From: Niastella caeni
GTDB taxonomy: Bacteria > Bacteroidota > Bacteroidia > Chitinophagales > Chitinophagaceae
Assembly (NCBI RefSeq): GCF_004834005.1
Contig: NZ_STFF01000004.1
Location: 611,674-675,673 of the forward strand
Reading direction: 5' to 3'
DNA: 64,000 nt
Under the pieces are notes generated by a model, which saw only the letters and a program-made list of their open reading frames with translations, was not told the origin of the DNA and searched no databases. A program made the position numbers and the translations under genes. Every line of letters starts with the position of its first letter. Position 1 is the first letter of the stretch. Below, one piece after another: positions 43,086 to 52,700 of this stretch.

Positions 43086-43571
43086 ATGAATTCTAATTTA
43101 CCCGGAAAGTTGTTGAAGAGAAAGCTATCTGAATTGAACAGCGCCTTGTTTTTTGCTGAGGGTGACTCTTTATTCAAACTTCCGAACCACCTGGTTACTG
43201 AAATGGAGATCAATGACAATAGTGAGATCAGGTTCGTTATTCCTAAACCTGCTCAGGACATTGAAGCATTCGAGAAAGAATTTCCCGTTCGTTTAGAGTT
43301 TTTTAAAAAGGGCATCGCCTATCGCTTAAAAGTGCAGGGTAAAGGTGTTATTGTTGAAGACAGCACTGAAATGGAAAAATGGCTGGTTTATTCAGCCGCC
43401 AGGCAGGAAAAAGCAAAGAACGAATCGATGATCATGATCAAAGTGATGGTGCAGTTTGTTGATTACACTGGCAACATTGCCGGTTCTTTTCCTAACAGGC
43501 TTAAAATGGCTGGTTTACAATTATCCGGCTGGTTATTTTCACACGGTAAAGGCGCCAGCGTATCTGTTTAA
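43086..43571 (+). CDS. Conserved hypothetical protein, 161 aa
   Basis: Not firmly recognised. No signal peptide. It has a strand-rich first two thirds (ALFFAEGDSLFKLPNHLVTE, SEIRFVIPKPAQDIEAF, PVRLEFFKKGIAYRLKVQGKGVIVE) that could be a split-barrel flavin-binding fold of the pyridoxamine-phosphate-oxidase kind, then a Met-rich strand (SMIMIKVMVQFVDYTG). Its own terminator follows 36 bases after the stop, so it looks monocistronic. Confidence 0.6.
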   Translation: MNSNLPGKLLKRKLSELNSALFFAEGDSLFKLPNHLVTEMEINDNSEIRFVIPKPAQDIEAFEKEFPVRLEFFKKGIAYRLKVQGKGVIVEDSTEMEKWLVYSAARQEKAKNESMIMIKVMVQFVDYTGNIAGSFPNRLKMAGLQLSGWLFSHGKGASVSV

Positions 43572-43606
43572 TATGCATTAATAGGCTATTGAACTATAAA
43601 TCAAGG

Positions 43607-43646
43607 CACAAGCCCAATCGGAAAACCGGTTGGGCTTGTGTTTTTT
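43607..43646 (+). terminator. Rho-independent terminator
   Basis: CACAAGCCCAA (43607-43617) and TTGGGCTTGTG (43630-43640) pair, extended by an inner TCGG/CCGG, and are followed by six T. It lies 36 bases after the stop of the 161-aa gene. Confidence 0.92.
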
Positions 43647-43729
43647 AGAAGGTCATGCATGTGTAAGAAGTCTAATATAATATACCTACCTTTATACTGC
43701 TCTTTCTTTATTAACTCAAAATTTGCCGT

Positions 43730-44179
43730 ATGAACCTCCTTCAACGTCTTGAGTACTGGGGTGACAGGCATCATCCCAAATGGGCAGACATTCTTCGCTT
43801 CGCCCTCGGATTATTCTTATGCTACAAAGGGATTGAGTTTCTCGAAAACATGAGTACAATGATCAGCCGCATGAGTGGTATGCTGCCCAACAGTTATTTT
43901 GCATTAAGTATCCTAAGCCACTATATAGTTTTTGCGCACCTTGTTGGTGGTCTTATGCTGGCATTCGGATTACTCACCCGCGCTGCCTGCATTATGCAGA
44001 TCCCTATTTTAATTGGTGCTATATTCTTTATTAACCAGGAAGAAATGTTCCGTCCTTTTCAGCAAATGACCATTACAGTTATATGCCTTGCCGGGCTTAT
44101 TTATTTCCTTATTGCCGGTAACGGGCCGTGGAGTGTAGACAAGTATTTTGATGAAAAAAAGCGGGAAAAGAACACATAA
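43730..44179 (+). CDS. DoxX-like integral membrane protein
   Basis: A 149-residue membrane protein with four predicted transmembrane helices (~22-40, 62-85, 88-105, 113-132): ILRFALGLFLCYKGIEFL, ALSILSHYIVFAHLVGGLML, GLLTRAACIMQIPILIGAIFF and MTITVICLAGLIYFLIAG. The four-helix plan, the LRFALGLFL start and the GLLTRAA turn fit the DoxX family. It ends in a short charged tail. Substrate and role unknown. Confidence 0.8.
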   Translation: MNLLQRLEYWGDRHHPKWADILRFALGLFLCYKGIEFLENMSTMISRMSGMLPNSYFALSILSHYIVFAHLVGGLMLAFGLLTRAACIMQIPILIGAIFFINQEEMFRPFQQMTITVICLAGLIYFLIAGNGPWSVDKYFDEKKREKNT

Positions 44180-44237
44180 ACTGCTTTTATCTGGTTGCTG
44201 AGGCTTCAACACATTTGCCTTAGTCGGGACATTGCAT

Positions 44238-44795
44238 TCAATTTATGGCCCGTACTGGCCATTCACCCTGTATGTATTTCTGAATTAAGCCTGCATGCGA
44301 CAAGGGCTTACTTGTATTATAAGGATCGGTATTTGTTTCATAATCTAATAAAACCACATCATTTAACTGCATTATTTTTTTTATTTCAGCAATTTCATCC
44401 TGCAATTTATTATCGAGGATCCAGCCATAAGCGGGAAGATAGATGCTGAACCTTGCTTCGATGTAAGGTAAAATATCATTAGAGCCAATGCCAAATCTAT
44501 GGCCCTTCACCTGGCCATGTTTGCGAACTGTTCGTTTGATATTTTTCATTGTCCGGTTATCGAACGACTTAAGATCAATGTCCTCATGTTCAAATACTTT
44601 TAACCCCTGCCAGAGTCCTTCAACAGACATTGCCTGATATGAACAATTTGGCACAGGGATATCGCCGTGTGGATAAAAGGGGCTGAACTTTACCCACGGC
44701 ATTTGTGCTTTTGATGTTACATCAAGTATTACGGCATTGGGATATACTTTACTTAACTTTTCAAGCGATTTCTTCTTACTTTCTACTATAATCAT
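44238..44795 (-). CDS. Hypothetical protein downstream of the Rhs1 immunity candidate (DUF6939-like?)
   Basis: A 185-residue protein without signal peptide: MIIVESKKKSLEKLSKVYPN, then VILDVTSKAQMPWVKFSPFYPHGDIP and CSYQAMSVEGLWQGLKVFE. The PHGDIPVP and MSVEGLWQGLKVF blocks resemble a family I recall as DUF6939, with some likeness to NADAR-type N-glycosidases; neither is confirmed. It starts three bases after the candidate immunity gene, in the same operon as the ADP-ribosyltransferase-tailed Rhs, so a link to NAD or ADP-ribose chemistry is an attractive but unproven idea. Confidence 0.55.
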   Translation of the reverse strand: MIIVESKKKSLEKLSKVYPNAVILDVTSKAQMPWVKFSPFYPHGDIPVPNCSYQAMSVEGLWQGLKVFEHEDIDLKSFDNRTMKNIKRTVRKHGQVKGHRFGIGSNDILPYIEARFSIYLPAYGWILDNKLQDEIAEIKKIMQLNDVVLLDYETNTDPYNTSKPLSHAGLIQKYIQGEWPVRAIN

Positions 44796-44798
44796 AAT

Positions 44799-45104
44799 TC
44801 AAGATAATAATTCGTCAACAGCCTGTACTAATTGATGGCCTGCATCTTCAATTTTTTCCTGTTCTTCTTCGGGGTACCATTCATCGCCGAAAATAAAATA
44901 ATTAGAAACATCCAAAAAAGCCAGCGCCAGTTTTTTGGGAATATATTCCTGGTCTTTATAAGCCTCTTTCAACACTTCTATTGCTTCAAGAATTAAATCA
45001 TACTTTTCTTCATCCAACCCTTCTTTATTTCTTAGTTTAACCAATATAGATTGCTCTCCCAGTAACCCTTCATATATAACATTTAATGCTTTTTCCGTTG
45101 TCAT
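44799..45104 (-). CDS. Candidate immunity protein of the Rhs1 toxin
   Basis: A 101-residue acidic, mostly helical protein (MTTEKALNVIYEGLLGEQSI start, then DEEKYDLILEAIEVLKEAY and FGDEWYPEEEQEKIEDAG). It starts one base after the Rhs1 stop; the in-frame alternative at 45140 would overlap Rhs1. Size, acidity, cytosolic nature and tight coupling to the toxin end are what is expected of a cognate immunity protein; the family was not recognised. The region is richer in A+T than the Rhs core, as is usual for exchangeable toxin/immunity modules. Confidence 0.65.
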   Translation of the reverse strand: MTTEKALNVIYEGLLGEQSILVKLRNKEGLDEEKYDLILEAIEVLKEAYKDQEYIPKKLALAFLDVSNYFIFGDEWYPEEEQEKIEDAGHQLVQAVDELLS

Positions 45105-45105
45105 A

Positions 45106-48100
45106 TTATTTACATTTTGTAATTGCACTTGCAGGAACATGTCCTTCTACAAGTATTTCTTTTGAGTCCTTCGAAAATCTTGCCGACACTGTACCAACAC
45201 CTGCAGCTCTTGCTTTTTCAAATGTTGAAATATCCACGATCCGTTTGTTACCCACTTTATCCGGTACCACGTCATCAGTATCGAAACTTACCATTGTTTG
45301 GCCGGGTTGTCGCCATTTTGCAATAGCATTAGGATCTGTACTTGTTGATATAAATTGAGAACCCTTAAAAGTAGGTCTTGAGCCGGCGGAAACATGCCCA
45401 TGTACTGTCATATTTCTCCCCGGCTTTTTAGCAACCAAACCCTGGGTCGGATCTTCATCAGGACGTAATAATCTGTACACCCGTATCAATCCCCATGGAT
45501 CTATCCAAATATTCGTATCATGAACATAGGCATATAATGCATTGCCTCCTTCAATCCTGATTGGATCCTGGCTTATATAAATGCCTTCTTCCGGTGCATA
45601 ATATCTGAACCTGTTATAATACAAGCCGGTTTCTGCATCCTCATACTGTCCCTGGTACCTGAATGGCAATACGTTTTTGTTGCCGTGCAAATTTCTTAAA
45701 CTTCCGTAAATATCCAACACCCCTTCCCACACTTTATTACCTGTTGCATCAAACATTTCATGGGGCGTACCCAAATGATCAACAATTATACTGTATGTAT
45801 TACCGTTTTGTATTTTAGCTGCAGGCACAAAACTATCATCCTCAAATATCCAGGTTATAGCTGACCCTTTTTCGTAGGGCTCTGGTTTGTCATATGTTAT
45901 TTCGCCCCATTCATTTATTATAGCCTTTGGTTTATCTTCTTCTTTATACGTCCATTCATGTAGCGGAACATTGCCATCCCAAACCCAACGGGTTATTTTG
46001 CCACCAAAGCATTTTGAGATCCGGCGTTTAAAGGCATCGTAGGCAAATGCTACTTCTTTACCATCGGGCCGTACCACTTTTTTCAACATACCATTGGCAT
46101 ACCATTCATAATATGTTTTTTTCTGGTTTCCTTTATCTGTTTTACTTATCAGAAAGCCTTCTTCATCGTACGTATAAATATATTTTTCACTTTCGAGCAA
46201 AGCGCCTGCGCTGTTGTATTTGCGATCTGTTTGTGTGGTGGTTTTAAAAATATTTCCGGTAGCATCAGCGGTACGATGCACAATGCTGTTATCGGCATAT
46301 TGTGCAAAGACGAGATTTGAGAAGGCATCATGTTTAAAATGGGTATTACCCTGAGATAGGGCATCAAAAATATTCACCAGCCGGTCGTCGGTATCCCAGG
46401 TGTATTTTTTCCAGTGTTGTACTGTGCTTTTTTTTCTCACCTGGTGTTCTGCAGGTCTTCCGGCTGTATCGTATTGCCATACACTGGTTATACCGCCGGG
46501 TAATAATCTTTCCATTTCCTTACCCGCCTGGTTGTATTTCATTTGCGTTTCCCATAAGAGATCATTCACCTTTGCCTGCATATTGGTTACCAGTCCCTGT
46601 TTATTGTGATGCAGTAATATGTCTGCACCTAAATTACTGGTTAAGCCAATGCGGTTTCCTGCCTTGCTATACCTGCTATGTACCTGGTATTCGCCCTGTA
46701 TTTCTGTTTCTATATAACCCATTTTATTGCGGGTCAACCGCACGTGGCTATATTCGTTAATAGCTTCCTGCAGGTTTCCGTTGCGGTCGTAATTATACAG
46801 TTCCCAACTGCCATCCTGATATTCCACACGAACTATGCGGCCATTCGCATCGTATTCATATTGTACAGAACGACCACCGGCGCACACAACTTTAGTTACT
46901 TTTCCTGCAGCGTCCCGTTCATATTGGCGTTGCAAACCATCGAACCCGGTTTCTTTACTAATTTCACCCCGTTTATTGTACCTGAAAGAATAGTGTTTGC
47001 CAGCCTCATTTACAACTGAATTTAAACGCTCTTCTGTATCATACAGAAAAAGTATTTCCGTATTGTGCTGTTTTCGTTTTTTTACATTGCCCAATGGCGT
47101 GTACTCAAACTGTACCTGGTTATGCCGGTCTGAAGCCTGGATGACTTCTTCATAAGCATTGTATGTAAAGCGAACGGTATTGCCATCGGGTAAATGTATA
47201 TTGCACAGGCGATTCAGGGGGTCATACTCAAAATACCGTACCTGGCCTGTGGTATTGGTGGTTTGTGTACAACGGCCCAAATCATCATACTTCCAGAGGG
47301 CTACTGACTCATCGGGTAGTTGCAGCGTTGCCAGGTTGTCGTCTTCGTCGTAACTCAATACTGTTTTTCGATTGCCGGTTTCAATCACTGATTCAAGTTG
47401 CCCCTCTACGTTGTATTCATAGGTAATAGTACCTCCATTGGAAAAGTTAATAAAACGCAGTCGCCACATTTCATCATAGCCAAAGGTTTGGCTGCTGTTA
47501 TCCGGTTGAATAATTAGCGTAAGCTGATCATGATCGTTGTAATGAAGCTGCCGGGTGCTGCCATCGGGGAATGTTTTTATTGTAAGCCGGTTTCTTTCGT
47601 CATATACATAACCGGTTATATTCCCCTCTTCATCTATTTCACGATATATATTAAAGTCTTCGGTATATTCAGTGTACCGGTGATTGCCATAGTGATCGGT
47701 TTCCCGGATGCATAAATTGTTTTCATCGAAATAGTAGGTGGTGACTTCCTCCAGGGAGTTGATGACGGTGTTATAGCCTTTATAATACTTAATAAAGCCT
47801 GCTAAAATACCGCCATCGCCCCAGGTATGAATGCAACGCTTTTTGCTGTCGTATTCCCAGTAAAAGCTTTGACCATTGCGATCGGTTTTTTTGATCATCA
47901 GGTGATACCGGTACTCAATGATAGTTGCCTGGTTCAATGCATCGGCAATGCTTGCCAGGTCGCCCGCTTCATTATAAGCATAGGTAACCAGTATTTGTTC
48001 AAGGTTGCGATGTTTTACTTTTACCTGCGTGATGCGATGCTTTTTATCTAGCTGTAAAAGCAGTTGCCTTCCGGCGGAATCTGTTATGGCTGTAAGATGT

Positions 48101-49164
48101 CCGCCGGTATAATGCAACTGAATACGGTTACCGCTGTAATTTTCTATCAACGACAACTTCCAGGCGCCTGACTTTGTTTCATGATTGAAATGATAATAAA
48201 GCGATTCGTTGTAGTCTTCCAGTATAAAATGGCCGTTCTGTTTGCGGCGCAATAATATTTTTTCCTGCGGGTGATAAAAGCTTTCGCCCGGGTAAAGCAA
48301 AGGGAATACCGCCTGCCTGCCATCGGCTAATGTTACAGACAAGCATTCTTCTTCGGACCAAATTTGCACGCAGCGATCATATGACAATTGCACTCCATGC
48401 CCCAGCAGACCTTCAATGGAGGAATCGCTGTCCCAGTTGCGGGTCCATTTAATTGGAACAGGACCCGGCAATTCAAAATCGGTGTATTCATAATTTACCC
48501 GGCCAGTGATAAGGTCTACCGGTTCAAAGCCCATTTTACATAAGCGCTTACTTAGCTTTTGTGTGCACTTGAATTTTTTACAGACTTTATGATTCAGTTT
48601 TTTCAGCATTTTACCGCCCAGTTTGCCAAATACTTTCAAAAAAGAACCGAAGGCAAAGGCTTTTAATAAAGCCATGATGCTGAAATTAGGCACCAGCGGA
48701 CCGCCCACCATTACCGGCTTTCCCCATTGCAGCGGAATACAAAATGATGTAGGCAGGTATAAAGATGGAATGGGTTTGAATTTTTTTCCCGGCCTGAATG
48801 ACAATGGTAACCCGATGTCGTTACAGGTCATGAGCATATAACCTGCACCGCTCATGGGAGCGCCGTCTATATGCACTGTTTTGCTACCAAAGAAATTCTG
48901 GCTGTCGTGGCCGATCATGGGTATCAACGTAAAGCCGGCGCCAAATGGGATATGTACAAAGGTTATGATCATACCGGCGGTATCGGTATTACCACGAGGT
49001 ACATTATTTACTTTTACCGTGGCGCCGATAAACGGAATATAATCAAACGGGTCAATTACTAAACCGATGTATGGATGCGGAATGGGAATAAAAGGAAAAG
49101 GCATATTCACAAAGTGAATGTCGATGCCTATCACCGGTTTCAGGTGCGTGTTGGCTACGTACAT
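45106..49164 (-). CDS. PAAR-like Rhs T6SS effector with ADP-ribosyltransferase-like C-terminus (Rhs1)
   Basis: A 1352-residue polymorphic toxin. Residues ~1-165 form a PAAR-like tip domain (PHPYIGLVIDPFDYIP, GSKTVHIDGAPMSGAGYML) that would sit on VgrG, followed by a hydrophobic segment. DUF6531 lies at ~212-290 (GFEPVDLITGRVNYEYTDFEL), then many YD/RHS repeats forming the toxin cage, and the Rhs core end ETGLYYNRFRYYAPEEGIYISQDP with DPWGL at ~1222-1226, the usual self-cleavage site. The 126-aa tail (coded at 45106-45486) shows R-S-E ADP-ribosyltransferase features: VYR (Arg1231), FISTSTD (~1271) and EILVE (Glu1336/Glu1340). Target unknown. Preceded by a small adaptor-like gene, followed by an immunity candidate. 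Confidence 0.9.
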   Translation of the reverse strand: MYVANTHLKPVIGIDIHFVNMPFPFIPIPHPYIGLVIDPFDYIPFIGATVKVNNVPRGNTDTAGMIITFVHIPFGAGFTLIPMIGHDSQNFFGSKTVHIDGAPMSGAGYMLMTCNDIGLPLSFRPGKKFKPIPSLYLPTSFCIPLQWGKPVMVGGPLVPNFSIMALLKAFAFGSFLKVFGKLGGKMLKKLNHKVCKKFKCTQKLSKRLCKMGFEPVDLITGRVNYEYTDFELPGPVPIKWTRNWDSDSSIEGLLGHGVQLSYDRCVQIWSEEECLSVTLADGRQAVFPLLYPGESFYHPQEKILLRRKQNGHFILEDYNESLYYHFNHETKSGAWKLSLIENYSGNRIQLHYTGGHLTAITDSAGRQLLLQLDKKHRITQVKVKHRNLEQILVTYAYNEAGDLASIADALNQATIIEYRYHLMIKKTDRNGQSFYWEYDSKKRCIHTWGDGGILAGFIKYYKGYNTVINSLEEVTTYYFDENNLCIRETDHYGNHRYTEYTEDFNIYREIDEEGNITGYVYDERNRLTIKTFPDGSTRQLHYNDHDQLTLIIQPDNSSQTFGYDEMWRLRFINFSNGGTITYEYNVEGQLESVIETGNRKTVLSYDEDDNLATLQLPDESVALWKYDDLGRCTQTTNTTGQVRYFEYDPLNRLCNIHLPDGNTVRFTYNAYEEVIQASDRHNQVQFEYTPLGNVKKRKQHNTEILFLYDTEERLNSVVNEAGKHYSFRYNKRGEISKETGFDGLQRQYERDAAGKVTKVVCAGGRSVQYEYDANGRIVRVEYQDGSWELYNYDRNGNLQEAINEYSHVRLTRNKMGYIETEIQGEYQVHSRYSKAGNRIGLTSNLGADILLHHNKQGLVTNMQAKVNDLLWETQMKYNQAGKEMERLLPGGITSVWQYDTAGRPAEHQVRKKSTVQHWKKYTWDTDDRLVNIFDALSQGNTHFKHDAFSNLVFAQYADNSIVHRTADATGNIFKTTTQTDRKYNSAGALLESEKYIYTYDEEGFLISKTDKGNQKKTYYEWYANGMLKKVVRPDGKEVAFAYDAFKRRISKCFGGKITRWVWDGNVPLHEWTYKEEDKPKAIINEWGEITYDKPEPYEKGSAITWIFEDDSFVPAAKIQNGNTYSIIVDHLGTPHEMFDATGNKVWEGVLDIYGSLRNLHGNKNVLPFRYQGQYEDAETGLYYNRFRYYAPEEGIYISQDPIRIEGGNALYAYVHDTNIWIDPWGLIRVYRLLRPDEDPTQGLVAKKPGRNMTVHGHVSAGSRPTFKGSQFISTSTDPNAIAKWRQPGQTMVSFDTDDVVPDKVGNKRIVDISTFEKARAAGVGTVSARFSKDSKEILVEGHVPASAITKCK

Positions 49165-49239
49165 AAGGTTTATTGTTCAATTATTCGATTGTTTAATGGT
49201 TGGGATTGCTGCGTTTTCGCGGGAGATCGGGATATTTTT

Positions 49240-49755
49240 TTATTTTTTCCAGGGAGGCGGCAACTGTTCAAATGAAATTTTATCATTGCTATCTAAAGTG
49301 GCTTTTAAGCCCATAGATCTCAGATCCTTTATATAGTCAGGCCCGTTAACGAATTCAAGCAGATGCTTTCCGGATTCTGCAGAACTGAAATCAACTACTT
49401 TATTAAATAATTTTTTGGCATCAATTCCTAACTTTTTAGCAACATACCAGATAACTGCCAGGTAAATGGAATTTTCCCTGGCATCCCATTTGAAATTTTC
49501 AATCACATGCAGGATTAACGCCGCCTCCAGGTATGCTTCCGATTTATGGTTATATGCTTCTTCCGACAATATTTCCGACATGGATAATAACCGCAACCTT
49601 TCCTCGTCTTGAATAGCGGCCATTAAATCATTTCTAAAGGTAACATCGGTGCTAACCCGACTGGTAATTTCCAAAATAATTGATAGCTGATCTTCGGATA
49701 GCCGAATTTCTGAACGGGCCAATAATTGTTTAAAAGTTTCTATACTACTGTTCAT
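49240..49755 (-). CDS. Rhs-linked small helical protein, copy 1 (upstream of Rhs1)
   Basis: A 171-residue cytosolic helical protein, not recognised. It lies 33 bases after the Rhs2 stop and 75 bases before the Rhs1 start, so it could be the immunity protein of Rhs2 or a loading factor for Rhs1. Its middle (ALILHVIENFKWDAREN, then LAVIWYVAKKLGIDAKKLFN) aligns with LSLVLFMVRNLEPDARDE and FSDLIRYCDTKKIDLRSILK of the protein coded at 53937-54512, which precedes Rhs2 with no Rhs gene before it. The shared position upstream of an Rhs favours an adaptor or chaperone. Confidence 0.7.
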   Translation of the reverse strand: MNSSIETFKQLLARSEIRLSEDQLSIILEITSRVSTDVTFRNDLMAAIQDEERLRLLSMSEILSEEAYNHKSEAYLEAALILHVIENFKWDARENSIYLAVIWYVAKKLGIDAKKLFNKVVDFSSAESGKHLLEFVNGPDYIKDLRSMGLKATLDSNDKISFEQLPPPWKK

Positions 49756-49788
49756 CTTTTGATTTTATTACACCTGCAGGTGCATAGT

Positions 49789-52700
49789 TTAGGGTTTACT
49801 ACAAGCAGCAGCCGGCGGCTTCATGTAATTACCATCCTGTTTGTATTTAGCTGCATCCAGTTGATTTAACTCACGGTCAAAAACTGTTTTTGGAAATTTT
49901 GAACCGGGAGGATTTGTTCTATTAGCATCAACATTGTCAGAAGCCAGGTAAAATGTTTTATTTGCATCAATACCGCCCTGGACCCATGCATCGTTAACAG
50001 CCGGCGTCCAGCCTTTGGTATTTAATCGTCGCATCCCTATTTGCTCTGCAGCCTCGGTATCGGGCAAACGTCCAATGGCTAATTCCTCTACTGATTGAGA
50101 ACTCTCTTTATATACTTTCCATCCCACAGCTGCTTCCTGGCGGCTACCGAACCAGCCCGTGGTTTGTGATTGAAATGCATTCCAGGTAGTTGCCGGCGCA
50201 CCGGGTGTTAATCCAAGAATATCCACCCATGCATTGGGGTCGTTCACATATGCATATAATGCCAACCCACCTTGTAGCCCAATAGGGTCCTGAGCAATAA
50301 ACGTACCTTCTTCCGGACTATAATACCTGAAGCGGTTATAATGCAAACCTGTTTCCTCATCAGCATATTGTCCCTGGTATCTGAAAGGTATAAAATTTTT
50401 TTCGCCATTTACTACCCGCGCTCTTCCATATATATCCAACACCAATTCCCAAACGCGTTTTCCTGTTTCGTTATAGGCTTCACAGGGAGTTCCCAAATGA
50501 TCTGAAATAATGCTAAATGTTTCGTTATTTTCTATTTTGGCGGCAGGAACAAAAGAATCTGCATTAAATACCCAGGTGATTATATTTTCTTTCGGTTCTT
50601 CCTTATCATACTTCAGTTCTCCCCACTCATCTACTACCGCAACAGGCTTTTCATTTTCAGCATAGCTCCATTCATGTAAAGGTACATTGCCGTTCCAGAT
50701 CCACCTGGTGATTTTTCCGCCGTAGCGTTTTTCTATTCGGCGGCCAAGCGCATCATAGGTAAACTCTACGCTTTTTCCATCGGGTCGCAAAACCTTTTTC
50801 AGCATACCATTTGCATACCACACATAACGTGTTTTTTTATTGGTGGTTTTATCGGTTTTGCTGATTAAATTACCTTCGTTATCATATTTGTAAATGAACT
50901 GATCGCTTTCAAGCAATGCACCGGCAGCACTGTATTTACGATCGGATCTTTCTTTTGTGGTATAAACATTCCCGGTGGCGTCTGTAGCGCGTTGCACGAT
51001 GCTATTATCTGCATATTGGGCAAAAACAAGGTTGCCCCATGCATCATGTTTAAACCCTGTATTTCCCTGCGACAAAGCGTCAAAAACGTCGGTAAGCCGG
51101 TCGTTGGCATTCCAGGTATATTTTTTCCAGCTTTGCACCACCTCATCCCTGCTTACTTTATGTGCTGCCGGTTTCCCTGCACGGTCATATTGCCATTCAC
51201 TTGTTAATTTACCAGGCAATAGCCGAGCTGTTTCCCTGCCTGCCTTATCATATTTTATGTGAGCCTGCCAACTGGCGGCCTCTGATTCTCCCGGTGATGA
51301 TACTGCTGCCTGTATATCGGTTACCAGTTCCAGTACATTGCGCTGTAATTGAATATCGGCGCCCAGGCTGCTGTTAACGCGTATTCGGCTTCCCCACTTA
51401 TTATAGGTGTTTTGCACTATGTATCCATTCTGTTCTTCCTTTTCAATAAAACCCAATTTGTTGTAGCTGAATCGTACTGTGCTGTGTTCGTTGATGGCCT
51501 CTTTCAGGTTCCCGTTTTTATCATAGTTGAATATTTCCCAACTGCCATCGTGATATTCTTTTCGTATAACACGTCCATTGGCATCGTACTTAAATTGTTT
51601 GTAGCTGCCATCAGACCCAAGGGTTTTTATTACTTTACCAGCGGCATCGCGCTCATACTGGCGTTGCAGCCCGTCGAATCTTGTTTCACTGATAATTTCC
51701 CCGCGTTTATTATAGCCGAAACTATAGTGCCTGCCGGCTTCATTTACAATAGCACGTAAGCGCTCTTCGGTATCGTATATAAAACGAAGTTCTGTATTGT
51801 GCTGGCGACGAATTTTTACATTACCGAGCGGCGTATATTCAAACTGAACATTGTGATGTTTGTCCGCCGCATGCGTTACTTCCTCATAAGCATTATAGCT
51901 CAAATTTATTTTATTGCCATCAGGCAGGTAAAGTTTGCGCACCCGGTTCAATGGGTCGTATTCGAAACGCCGCGTTTCGCCGGTTACATTGGTGGCCTGT
52001 ATACAACGGCCCAGCGCATCATATTTCCATGAAGCTGTTGCGTTGTCGGGCAGTTGCACGCTTTGCAAATTGTCATCTTCATCATATGCCATTATTGTTT
52101 TGCGGTTGCCACTTTCAATGATCGCAGCCAGTCTGCCAGCTGCATTATACTCGTATGCAATGGTCTTGCCGTTGGGGTGATTTACAAAACGCAGTCGCCG
52201 CATGGCGTCATAACCAAATGTCTTGCTGCTTCCATCGGCATTAACAATAAGCGTGGGCTGGTTATGCTCGTTATAGTTAAACTGTATACGGGTGCCATCG
52301 GGCAACGTTTTTTCTTTTAACCGGCTGTATTCATCATAAGCATAACCGGTTATATTACCTTCTTCATCTATTTCGCGGTACAGGTCAAAGGTGTCTGTGT
52401 ATTCGGTGTAGGTTTGATTGCCATAATGGTCAACCTGCCTTACACACAAATTATTTTCATCATAATAATAAATGCTGTTTTCATCGAGCGAATTGATGAC
52501 TATATTGTATCCCTTTTTATATTGTATGAATCCTTCCAGCACGCCTCCATCGCCCCAGGTGTGTATACACCTTCGTTTGCTGTCATATTCCCAGTAATAG
52601 CTCTGTCCATTCCGGTCGGTTTTTTTTATCATCAGATGGTACCGGTATTCAATGGAAGTAGATTGATCCAATGCATCGGTAATTGTTACCAGGTCGCCTT

